From Cercis canadensis (lineage: Eukaryota; Streptophyta; Magnoliopsida; Fabales; Fabaceae), in assembly GCA_003255065.1 (NCBI GenBank), contig QAOA01006880.1:6032-70031 (forward strand): 64,000 nucleotides of DNA. The letters are read 5' to 3'. The translations under genes were made by a program, and so were the position numbers. The notes beneath the pieces are model-generated. The model did no database searches. It was not told the DNA's origin and saw only the letters and a program-made list of their open reading frames with translations. The first letter of the stretch is position 1. Each line of letters begins with the position of its first letter. Shown here in pieces: positions 33,497 to 43,456 of the stretch.

Positions 33497-34275
33497 CTAT
33501 CAATCTCACTTAATATGTCCCTACTTTCCACATCCATAACAACCCTTTGATTTGCCCTTGGACTGCCACTCAGTTCTGGACTGATCACCTAATGACTGCT
33601 TGGAGAAAAAGTTCTTTTTCCATTGGTGCTTGGCGTATAGAACATCCTCCATTTGTGATGTAGGCTTACTAATGTTGGTAGCTTGTTTCTCTAATGCTTC
33701 CTGATTTTAAAGTAAATTTTCCAAATCAATGATTGAAGGTTGACTTGTCCAACCTTGTACGGAAGAGATGAAAGGCATAAACTCTTTCTGCAACCCACGA
33801 ACAAGATAACGACGCAAACGTGCATCACTCACAGGCTCTTCCGTATCCAGTTCTGAAATTTCATAACACAGATTTTTAACTTTCAAAAAATATTCTTCAA
33901 TTGAAAGAGTACCCTGTGTGGTCCTAGCAAGTTCATTTTCCAGATACTGCAACTGCATTGTATTTTTCTTCTTGAACACCCCTTCAAGCGTCTCCCACAC
34001 TTGCTTTGGTGACTTTATATCATGAACATGCTCAATGTAGTCTCTACAGATATATGTCCGCAAAGCAAATAAAGCTTTGCCGCACTTGATATTCCATTTT
34101 CGACACAACTCATCATTCTGGGAATTATCCTTTGGAATTTCTGTTTCATCACCATAATTAAGACTCCACAAATCCTGCCCTTATAGATAAGCTTCCATGA
34201 ACAACTTCCAATAATTATAATTATTACCAACAAGCTTTTCTACAGAGGCATCAAAGAAAGCACTTCGACCATTCA
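33497..34275 (-). pseudogene. copia-2 gag
   Basis: The minus strand starts MNGRSAFFDASVEKL-like text near 34275. It continues with DYIEHVHDIKSPKQVWETL, MQLQYLENELARTTQG and YLVRGLQKEFMPF, matching the UBN2-type copia gag. A stop near 34180 (TAA) and another near 33706 break it. A first zinc knuckle CYGCGK-GHIK lies near 33540, itself with a stop. Confidence 0.8.
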
Positions 34276-34317
34276 TCTTTGTTGAGTAATAAAATCAAAC
34301 ACTTGATGTGCAACCAG

Positions 34318-34329
34318 GCTCTAATACCA
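34318..34329 (-). promoter_or_regulatory. Primer binding site of copia-2
   Basis: On the minus strand TGGTATTAGAGC directly follows the 5' LTR. It is a one-base variant of the common TGGTATCAGAGC tRNA-Met site. Confidence 0.88.
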
Positions 34330-34693
34330 TGTGAATAAAAGCCAAGTGCAGAGAATTGTTCCACAAAACAAAGGAACAGAAAGAAGAATTTTATTACTCA
34401 ATAAATATTAACAAAGGTACAAAAGAAAGAAAACTGAAGTGTTGTTGTATGTTCAACTGACAGTACACACTTCAATTTATAATGAAAACTTCTCTAGAAT
34501 ATCTTAACTAACTTGACTTAGTGGACTAATGGAGCCAAACGTACTCCTAAAATTATTCAACAAGAAAAGACCATAACTAACTCCTAAATAAATAAAGACT
34601 AACAGACTTATTGACTTATTTAAAATAAAATAACAATTGTAAGTGAACGGCAGTAACAACAGTAACAGTAAGTTGTTGCACTAATTTATGACA
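34330..34693 (-). repeat. 5' LTR of copia-2
   Basis: 364 bp with plus-strand ends TGTGAATAAAAG and TTTATGACA. It pairs with 29851-30211, with one 5-base insertion and scattered substitutions. Confidence 0.9.
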
Positions 34694-34746
34694 TAACCCA
34701 CCTACCCATCGTATTATTTCCTCCCCCTTCGAAAAGATCCTTGGCC

Positions 34747-35640
34747 TCATGGATCTGATTCAACTTCCTCTTCATGAGGTTTGTTGGCATTGAGCATGAG
34801 GAGTTGTAGTGTCTTGCACCTATGACTTATTGTAAAGCATTCATCGCAGTTAAAACACAGCCCTTTTTCTCGTCATTGCTGCATCTCAGCCCATGTTAGC
34901 TTCTTCACTCTCGGTAGTACATTTTTCTCCATCATGGTGTTGGTTCCTTCACTGGCGCATTCCAGGTAGCACTCACAGGTGTGCATCAACCTTAGGCATT
35001 GGGCAATCAGAATATCCCCTCATTCTCGCATAATCCACACCTTGCCTACGAACTCATCCTATAGCCCTCCAACGAAAGCTCCAATCAAAGCCTTTTGAGG
35101 CCATTCTTGTACATGGTTAGCCAAGTGTTCAAACTCTTGTAGATAGCTAAGGAATGGGCCGGTTTGCTTGATTTTTGACAATGCCTCATCATAGTCTTCC
35201 CAAGTCACATTGAGCCTTTTTGTCTTATACGATTGTTGTAGCCACTGTAACCATTGGTTGGCTTCTCCTTCCATGTGAAATTAAGCAAGAAGGACTTGTT
35301 GCTCATATGGAGTCCCCTGGTATTCAAAGAACTGTCATACACAATGGAGCCACTCAATTGGGTTCGTTCCCCCATAGCAAGGGAAATCCATTTTGATGTA
35401 AGGGGGTACTGCTGAGCTAGATGGAATTTCTGGTGTTGTGGTTTTTGCCAAAACCTTACTACCCCCTTCAACTCCCTTACGTTCATGCCTAAGTGCAGCC
35501 AATTCAGCCATCATTTCTTCAAACTTCTTGTTCATGGTGACCTTCAGCCCATAACATCGTTTGTCAAGCCCTTGGACCGTTTCTGTCAACCCAGCTACCT
35601 CCACTTTGAGTCTCTCTAATATTTCTTTATGGGTTACCAT
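34747..35640 (-). pseudogene. gag of the gag-only LTR element
   Basis: One frame of 298 codons runs from the ATG at 35640 to the TGA at 34747-34749 with no indel. It opens with a coiled-coil-like N-terminus (EILERLKVEVAGLTETVQGL), then YIKMDFPCYGGTNPIEWL, EQQVLLA, MEGEANQWLQWLQQSYKTK and WEDYDEALSKIKQTG. The knuckle near the end reads CFNCDECFTISHRCK, of the type seen in Reina-like chromoviruses. Internal stops (about 35334 TGA, 35280 TAA, 35059 TAG, 35002 TGA, 34878 TGA) sit at positions expected to be CGA/CAA/CAG/TGG. The ORF ends naturally at the pol boundary. Confidence 0.8.
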
Positions 35641-35643
35641 TTG

Positions 35644-35655
35644 GCTTTGATACCA
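35644..35655 (-). promoter_or_regulatory. Primer binding site of the gag-only element
   Basis: The minus strand reads TGGTATCAAAGC two bases after the LTR. It is one base off the standard tRNA-Met site. Confidence 0.8.
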
Positions 35656-35657
35656 AA

Positions 35658-35951
35658 TGATGCAACTAAGGAACTAAGAACAAGAACTAGTTTATTTGAT
35701 TGATACAAAAGCACCAAATTGATGTGTTGTTATATAAACTAACAAAGCTTACCAAATAATGACAACTACTGATAACTAAAACAGATAACTAACCAAGATA
35801 AATGCTACTGCTAATAACTAATGCAGATAAGTAATAGCTAATAAGAGTCCTATGTCTTCATGTTACAAGACTCCTACCCATGCATGTTGCTCATGCATAA
35901 TGTGGATTAGGCTAGGGAACTCGGGTGCTAACCCGCCTGCCCATCACATCA
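35658..35951 (-). repeat. 5' LTR of the gag-only element
   Basis: 294 bp with plus-strand ends TGATGCAACTAAGG and CCATCACATCA, forming 5-bp inverted ends. It pairs with 29582-29850 plus 34699-34716. Confidence 0.88.
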
Positions 35952-36189
35952 CCTTCCCATGTCGTAGGAGGCAATATGGCCGTCACAATTTAGGTTAAAT
36001 ACAAAACATTGGCATTTTGAGGGTGGAAATCCAAAATGGTGGGAAAGAGAGTTTAACTTCATTTTCCCTTGTTCTGAAAGTTCTTTTGAGGTAATAATTC
36101 AAAATCCACTCACTGTTTGAAGTTATTGTTTCAAAAGAAACTTGGTGCACTAACTTTCATTCACTCACATCATTACAGTCTTTAAAGTC

Positions 36190-38680
36190 CCAAATCCGTA
36201 GGATAGGAACACCAAAATCTGGAACATGATCAACTTCAGGTATATGTAAGGGCATTTGAACTATACACATATGCCCTTGGCATGAGAATAGTCAGCAACT
36301 TAATGTTTTAAAAGGATATCTAAAAAACCTCACCACTGGGAAAGATGAGTCTATATTAACATTGATTAGAATAAACATCAACAGTGACACTTAGTAGTTT
36401 ATGCAGCCCAATAAACTCAAGTCCAAGCGCAAACAAAGAGCGCATCCCATTACAAACCAAATTTGCTCTAATGTGAACTAATTTGAGGGCATGAGGTGAG
36501 AGTGACACTAGTGTCTCATTCCACTGTCTAGTTCCAGAAAAGAAAAAGATTTCAAAGTTAAAATCGGTGCTAGAATTTGTAGAGTTAAGAAATTGTACCA
36601 CGTTAAACTTCTAACAAGTATTGAGGGCCATGGGCTGTTGTTTCTCATCTAATTCCTTGTAGAAGGGCTCGCAAACAAAATCCACCAGCATCCATTTTTT
36701 ATGACATGTAGGAGTTGGAGGAAGGGTGACCCACTGCATTGTTAGTGGGTTGCAGATGTAATATACACTTTGGTAAAACTTCTCTCCACAACACAAAAAC
36801 AAGTCATTGAAAGTTTTGACAATACAAATTGGCTCCTGTCTTTGGGCATGGTAGCATGTGAGAAAACTGAGAGAACCCGCGGGATATGAACACCGAATCC
36901 ATGAAGTTTAACTTAGGCAAGCTAGATATCTCATGTATATTTGGTAATATTTTGTGTGTAGATGAAGGTCCATTGCTGTTGTTTCTTCTTTAATGATTGG
37001 TGACTAATAAAGCGACAAACAAAATATGGGTTTAATATCAAAGCCAACCAACGCTTAGAGATGCACTTGCATTGATGTTGAGTGGATTTTATACCCATTG
37101 TTTAGATACTTTTAGCTTATTATTTTTCATGTTACTTGAGTATTTCTAGTATTAAATAATGAGGAAATTTGGATATTTAAGGCAAAAAGCAAGGGGCCTC
37201 AGCTCTAAGAAACAAGAGCTGCAGCACCTATTAAATGAGAATTGAGCACACCAAGCAGAAAGAAAGCGCAGCAGCACATGTTGCTTAGCGCCCTAGCACT
37301 TGTTGGTCAAGAATTGCAGTGCATCAGCACCCATGACCTAGCGCACTAGCGCTTCTTTCCGTATGCATCAAGTGGATTTGGCATAACAGAAGCACATATG
37401 CTCCTAGAAACCAGCGCCCATATGCGCGCGCGCGCGAAGGATGTCACAGTGAGCAAGCGTCGTATCCCCTTTCCTCTTGCGCAGATGTGCTTGCACACGT
37501 CTAACGCCCCATCAGTAATAGCGTCATAGCACTAAAAGGCAGAGCTGCTGCACCCGAGCCTTTATTTCCTTAGGCATGATATTGTTACCTAGTCTAATTA
37601 GGACTTTTATTAAAGAATATAAATAGGGCTTTCAAGATTTAGTTGGAGGGGAGGCTAGATGTTTTGGGAGAAAAAGGAAAGCAAGGCAAGGATTCGAGCA
37701 CAGATTGGTGGCGGTAAATTTGAGTTTCTACAGTGAGTTTTATTCTTCTTCGACTACAAGAAAATTCTCATTTTCTCACGAAAGAACAAATCCATTAGAA
37801 ATGGTGAAAAATCCATGAGAAACAATGTATAGAAATTATTCCATTATGTTCTTATTTTCTGTCATGAACTAATTTACTTTTCTAGGGCTACGATGTAGCC
37901 TAACTACGAATGGTTGTAATTGTTTTTATAATTAATTTATGATTTTATCTTTGCTACTTGAGTATTTATCTTTGTTCTTCATGCCTCTAATTAACTGGCC
38001 ATTAATTAGTTGATAAATTAATCACAATGAGATCAGAAGGAGATTTGTGTGTCTAGTTCATTGGGATAAATACCATAGGTTGCATGTAGGATAAGAATAT
38101 ACCTCCATGGCCAGTGCAGTCAATTAAAGAGATTCATAGAATTGAATGAATTTTCTTGTTATTCGTAATTCACATAGGAATATAATGGGTTCATAACTTT
38201 GGAATATTTTCATTTGACTTTGAGAGAGACTAATGAATAAATTAAGGAATCTTGGCTAGCAATTAGAAAGATAAATCTAGATTAAGGAAATAAGGAATGA
38301 AAATGGGGATTAGTTATGGTGAAATCGAAGACCCTAGGCTTTCTCTTTATATTAATTCTTGATTTTTATCTATTTTTCCTTACTTTTAGTTTATTTAAGT
38401 TTATTCTTGCAATTTTTCCTTAATTAATTGCTTAGATAAAATTGGAACTAACCAAATTTCGATAGTTAATAACTTTAATCCTTGTAGGAACAATAACTCA
38501 CTTTTATTATATTACTTGTAAGACTATAGCGTGCACTTGCGCTTCGTTTTCTCACAACAATTGGATCACATACTTTTCAGGGAATCGACATATGATTTCA
38601 ATAACTAAGTCATCACTGATATCTCTATGGGGCAATTTGTAGACGATTTTTCCTTTTAGAGCAGCTTGGCTAATGATCAT
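36190..38680 (-). pseudogene. F-box/FBA protein gene disrupted by a solo LTR
   Basis: The minus-strand ATG at 38680 opens MIISQAALKGKIVYKLPH, then DLVIEIICRFPEKYVIQ. Coding resumes beyond the solo LTR as CKCISKRWLALILNPYF. Together this is an F-box, the Skp1-binding motif of SCF ubiquitin ligases. Further on, LFLCCGEKFYQSVYYICNP and LTMQWVTLPPTPTCHKKW, then FNFEIFFFSGTRQWNETLV, match the F-box-associated (FBA) domain that usually binds the substrate. Stops and frameshifts occur after KYT (about 36925) and at about 36608, so it is dead even without the LTR. The 3' end near 36190-36350 is vague. The gene sits on host DNA between the gag-only element and copia-3. Confidence 0.75.
37071..38564 (+). 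mobile_element. Solo LTR, GCGC family, inside the F-box motif
   Basis: The LTR is 37076-38559 (1484 bp), starting TGTTGAGTGGATTTTATA and ending TTCTCACAACA. The flanks are ATTGA (37071-37075) and ATTGG (38560-38564), a TSD with one mismatch. It has a cluster of GCGC/AGCGCC words at 37260-37560 with a (GC)n core at 37423-37432, then AATATAAATAGGGC near 37615. No primer site or coding follows. Confidence 0.88.
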
Positions 38681-38802
38681 GCCAACTGCAGCATTGACCT
38701 GGAAAACTAAGCACAACCTTAGCTAGACACATATAATTCAAGTTGGATAATAGAATTTGCATCTGAATATAAATGTTTTATCAGTATATTTATGGTACTA
38801 AT

Positions 38803-38963
38803 TATAAAAGAAGATAAATATGTGAAGTGTAAGACTATATATTGCGGTATATTCATTGTGTATTAATACACATACAAAATAATCAAAGATTGAAACTCTA
38901 GGACTCTTTTAAAAATGAATGACTTAGATGTTCTAGGACTCTTTTACAAACGATGCTCTGTCA
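38803..38963 (-). repeat. 3' LTR of copia-3
   Basis: 161 bp; the plus strand starts TATAAAAGAAGATAAA and ends GATGCTCTGTCA. It holds an internal duplication of CTAGGACTCTTTTA. The CCATCTTGCAGGGG (minus) purine-rich stretch follows it. Confidence 0.88.
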
Positions 38964-38999
38964 TGCCCCTGCAAGATGGTGGACCCATCAAGGACACCA

Positions 39000-40301
39000 A
39001 TCTTGTCTTGAAGTGTGCAGAAAATGGAAGAAGGCAGTGGCTTCATAAGAATGTATGCGAGTTGGTCTTTGGTGGAAACATGAGACACACACAACTAGTT
39101 GGCTTGAACCTTTTCTCAAACAAAGTGGTAATCCAATGCAATATGTTTCATTCGAGACTGAAACACCAGATTAGCACAAAGATAAGTAACGCCTATGTTG
39201 TCACAGTAAATGATTGATGTTTGAGTGAGAGTGATATTGAGCTCTTGGAGGAGGTTAGTGAGCCATGCGAGTTCTATTGTGGTGGAGGTTACAGAGCGAT
39301 ATTCCGCCTCTATGTTGGATCGAGCAATAATTCTCTGCTTCTTGGAAGACCATGATAAGGCATTAGGAACCATGAATACAAGATGAGCAGAGGTAGAGGT
39401 GCAATTAGTGGGGTTGCCAGCCCAATCAACATCAAAATAAGCATAGAGATGTAAAGGGCAGTTACCTTTGAGTTGAAGGCCAAAGTGTGTTGTGGACTTG
39501 AGATAGCGTAGAGCACACTTTAAGGCAATAAGATGGTTTACTGAGGGCTTATGCATGAACTGGAAAATCCTGTTCACTGCCAAGCCAATATCAAGTCTAG
39601 TCAAGCAGAGGTATTAAAGTGAACCAATTAAACTATGGTATTCAATTGCATCTGTGGAAAGGGTGCCATCATTAAGAGATAGTGATCCGAACATAGACAT
39701 GGGTGTTGAGACTCCTTTGGCACCAAACATCTTAGATTTCTTTAACAAATCATGGATGTATTTATGCTGAAATAAGAATAGACCCGTTGGTTGTTGTAGG
39801 AATTCAACACCAAGAAAATATGATGGAGTGCCGAGATCTTTAAGAGAGAAACAAGAAGCAAGCTTCTGACAAAATTGAGATAAAAAAACTAGCACTATTG
39901 CTGGTGAGAAGCAAGTCATCGACATATATGAGAAAGTAAGCAATGATACCTTGGTGTCTGTAAATGAATAGAGATCCATCTGACAGAGAGTTGACAAACC
40001 CCCATGAAAGGAGAAATTGAGCCAATTCATGGTACCAAGCATGTGATGCTTGTTTAAGGCCATATATGGCCTCGTGCAACCTGTATACATGAGAGGGATC
40101 AACATGGCCAGGAGGTTGAGCCATGTAGATTCATCTTGAAGAGTTCCTTGAAGAAAAGCATTGTTGACACCCATATGCTTTAAGGACCACTGATTATGAA
40201 GGGCAATGGAGAGGATGGCCTTAATGGTTTGAGGTTTAGCCACCAGGATAAAAGTTTCTTTATAGTCAAGACTCGTTTAGCATAGCCTTTTGGCTACTAA
40301 C
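39000..40301 (-). pseudogene. copia-3 RNase H and reverse transcriptase, 3' part
   Basis: Minus-strand text: the SLKHMGVNNAFLQGTLQDES part of reverse transcriptase, then AQPPGHVDPSHVYRLHEAI, YGLKQASHAWYHELAQFL and FLIYVDDLLLTS with an intact YVDD box. A frameshift splits this region near 40120. RNase H follows with YFDVDWAGNPTNCTSTSAH, SNIEAEYRSVTSTTIELAW and YCDNIGVTYLCAN. The reading is cut at 40301, where the solo LTR entered at the codons for KTWLV and SKRLC. Confidence 0.85.
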
Positions 40302-41714
40302 TGTTGTGAGAGATTTTAACACAAGTGTATGTTATCGTTTCCAAGTAATAAGATGAGATAGAGTTATCGTTCCTATGAGGACTAATGTATCAACTACCGA
40401 AATTGGGTTAACCTTAATTTTATCTAATCAATCAATATGGAGAGATTTTCAAGAAACAACTAAAATAGGATAAAAACAAACTAAACTAGAAAACTAACAA
40501 CCTAAACCAGCAAAATGATAGAATTATCAAGAGAAAAATATCTAGGGCTTTTGATTTCACCATAACTATTCTGATTTGCTATTTCTAATTCATTAACCAA
40601 GAACAATCTTCCTAATTGTTAGCCAAGAACCCTAAATTATCTATTAGCGTTTCCCAAGGTCAAACAAAAGTATTTCTAAGTTATGAACCCACGATATTCC
40701 TATGTGAATTGCAAACAACCTAGAAATTCACTTAATTCTATGGTTCTTTTTAAATAGCTACACAGGCCATGGAGGTATATTCCTATCCTACATACAACCT
40801 ATGTTCTTAATCTCTATGATCTTTAATTACAAATTACCTCTCAGTCTCATTGTAATTATCTAATCAACTAATTAGTGATCAAACAATTAGAAGCATGAAG
40901 ATTTGAGAAGAAGAAGACAATTTAATAAAGGAGTTCTTGAATTAAAGAAATAGAAAATCACAAATCATCCTAGCTAGGCTACATCATAGCCCCAGAAGGG
41001 AATTTAGTTCATAGCAAAAAGGAAGAACAAGGTAAAATTAAATCTAGACATGGTTCAAAGGGAAGAAGAATAAAAACTCTGAAGAGAAGCCCCAAATCTT
41101 GTTGTGTCCTTCTCTAATCCTTGTTTTTGTTCTCCTTCTTGCCTCCAAAAAGTCCAGAAAAGAATCCCCTAAACAATCCCTAAAAGTCTCTATTTATACC
41201 CCTAAGCAAAAGCCCTAAAGAAACTTAGGAAAAAGAACACGTATTCAGAAATCTGGTCACGGGCGCCGCGGCACTGGAAAACAGGCGCTGGGTCTCTGCC
41301 TGAAAATCCAATTTCTGCTAATTCTGGTGCTGCGGCGCTGAATTCTTGGCGCTGCTCCTCTGCCAAAAACATAAATTTTACAGCAAATGGGCACTGCGGC
41401 GCTGGATCTCTAGCGCTGCGGCGCTGGTCCTCTGTCCAGCATAGAATTTTGAGCGCTGCAGCTCTGTATTTCAAGGGCTGCAGCCCTTGGTTGCTGTCTA
41501 ACTTTTGCATTCTGATGTTCCAGGAGCTGCAGCTCTTGATTTTAAGGGTTGCAGCCCTTACTTTCTGTCCCAAATCTTCATTTCTTCATTTTAAACCATG
41601 AAACCTATAATTTAACATAACCAACCCATTAGATGACAATTAAACTCAATAAACAACCAAATAATTAAGTAAAAGATATCTAAAGAGTGGGTATGAAACT
41701 CACTCAACACTAAC
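40297..41714 (-). mobile_element. Solo LTR, GCGC family, in copia-3 (TSD CTAAC)
   Basis: The LTR is 40302-41709 (1408 bp) in minus orientation: its reverse complement starts TGTTGAGTGAGTTTCATACC like the plus-strand copies. CTAAC flanks it at 40297-40301 and 41710-41714. It has the dense GCGC word cluster (41270-41570) on the promoter side. Confidence 0.92.
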
Positions 41715-41880
41715 CAAGTCTTGTATCTATCAATGGTGCCATCCGGTTTTCTCTTAACCCTGTCAACCCACTTACAGCCAAAGATGTTTACTATAGAGGG
41801 AGGGAGAACAAGAGACCATGTGCCATTACTTAGCAATGCATCAAACTTATGGGACATGGCTTGACACCAGTCAAGGGAAG
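41715..41880 (-). pseudogene. copia-3 reverse transcriptase, 5' part
   Basis: The minus strand gives AMSHKFDALLSNGTWSLVL, NIFGCKWVDRVKRKPDGTI and DRYKTWLV. This is the start of the reverse transcriptase, isolated between two solo LTRs. It joins 40301 on one side and about 43455 (EPTCLIQALN) on the other. Confidence 0.85.
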
Positions 41881-43456
41881 TGTTGAGTGGATTTTATATC
41901 CACTCTTTAGGTATCTTTAGTTTAATAGTGTTTGTTTTTTGAGGAACTTTAGTGTTAAATAATGTGTTTTTATTAATTTGTAGGTTTAAGTTAAAATACA
42001 TAGACTTCAAGCTTAAAGTAAAGAAATGGCACATTTTGGAAATGAAGGAAGAAACTCAATGTAGCTGCCCTTGAGTTCTGGCGCCTTGGCGCTCCAACTC
42101 CATGTGCACCAAAGTTCCAATAACACAGCATTGCGTCGCTACTTGCTTGGCATAGCAGCACCCATTTGGTCATCAAGGAAGACAGAAACAATGCGCCTTA
42201 GCGCCTGTCTCCAAGAGCCCCAGCACCTGAGTACCTCGTGCTCTAGCTTAACTTCCAATAACTCAGCATTGCATCACTGCCTCCTTAGCACAGCTGCAAC
42301 CGAAACCCCCAAAATTGCCACAAGCTCCAAGCACCACAGCGCAATCAATCAAAGGCCTCAGCGCCTAAGCAATTCCCTTTCCTCACGTTGATAAGCATTT
42401 CAACTCGAGAGCAAGGACATCAACACTGTGTCTTGAGCACACTAGCACCTTGTTCCACATGGCTTAGCATTCTTTCTCAGTACCCAAGCGCATCAGCGCT
42501 TCCTTTGGTGAGCAGCAGCGCCCGAGCTTGATTAGTTTAGGCGGGATCTTCTTTCCTAATTCAAATAGAACTGTTGCTAAGAAGTATAAATAAGGACACT
42601 TAGGTTTTAGAAAGAATGGAACTTTTCCTCTAGACATTTTTGGAGAGAAATAAGAGCAAGGCAAGGATTGAAGAATGGATTTGTAAAAGCAAATATGGGC
42701 TTCTACTCTGATTTTTATTCTTTTCCCTTCTCACCTATGTCTAGACTTTATTCAATTATGTCTTTCACTTTTGTCATGAACTAAATTCCCTTCTAGGGCT
42801 ACAATGTAGCCTAGCTAGGATGAATTGTGATTTTCTATTTCTTTAATTCAAGAACTTCTTTATCAATTGTCATATTCTTCAAAATTCTTTATGTCTCTGA
42901 TTAACTGGCCATTAATTAGTTGATTCGATAATTGCAATGAGACTAGGAGATAATTTGTAATTGAAGATTATAAAGATTAAGATCATAAATTGTATTAGGG
43001 ATCGGAATATACCTTTATGGTTTATGTAGCTATTAAGAGAACCAAAGAATTGAATGAATCTCTAGATTATTTGTAATTCACATAAGAATATAGTGGGTTC
43101 ATAACTTGAAAATATTTTCGTTTGACCTTGGGAAAGGCTAATGGATAAATTAGGGTTCTTGGCTAGCAATTAGGAAGATTGTTCTTAGTTAATGAAATAG
43201 GGATAATAAATCGAAATAGTTATGGTGAAATTGTAATCCCTAGATGCTTCTCGTCCATATTTCAACCTCTTTTACTATTCATGCATTTTAATTATTGCTC
43301 GATAGCAATTCTTGATTTTCTTGATTATCTAGATAAAATTAGAATACAACTAATTTTGGTACTTATTAGCCATAGTCTCTAGGGGACGATAATCTCTCAC
43401 TCTTTATTACTTGAAAACTATAACGTACACTTGTGTCAGAGTTTTACACAATAGGA
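41876..43456 (+). mobile_element. Solo LTR, GCGC family, second copy in copia-3
   Basis: The LTR runs from 41881 (TGTTGAGTGGATTTTATATC) to about 43451 (GTTTTACACA). Its plus orientation is opposite to the neighbour at 40302. The left flank is GGAAG; the right flank reads AGGAG, so the TSD is imperfect, perhaps by a one-base deletion. It has a GCGC-type word cluster at 42080-42520 and AAGTATAAATAAGG near 42582. Confidence 0.85.

Larger units (their letters stand above)
29846..34698 (-). mobile_element. Ty1/copia element copia-2, inside the gag-only element's LTR, TSD TAACC
   Basis: The element spans 29851-34693, with TAACC at 29846-29850 and 34694-34698. LTRs are 361 bp (29851-30211) and 364 bp (34330-34693), differing at about 6% of sites. 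On the minus strand it has a primer site, gag with two zinc knuckles, protease, integrase, reverse transcriptase, RNase H and a polypurine tract. The order is intact and lesions are few, so it is close to a full-length autonomous element. Confidence 0.93.
29577..35956 (-). mobile_element. gag-only LTR element (TR-GAG type), TSD CCTTC, split by copia-2
   Basis: The outer ends are TGATG (29582) and CATCA (35951), flanked by CCTTC at 29577-29581 and 35952-35956. Without copia-2 (29851-34693 plus one TSD copy) it is about 1522 bp. Minus-strand order: LTR (35658-35951), primer site, gag with zinc knuckle, stop, polypurine tract and LTR. No trace of protease, reverse transcriptase or integrase is present between the gag stop (34747) and the tract (34717-34728). 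The gag is of Ty3/gypsy chromovirus type. Non-autonomous elements of this design are known as TR-GAGs. Confidence 0.85.
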
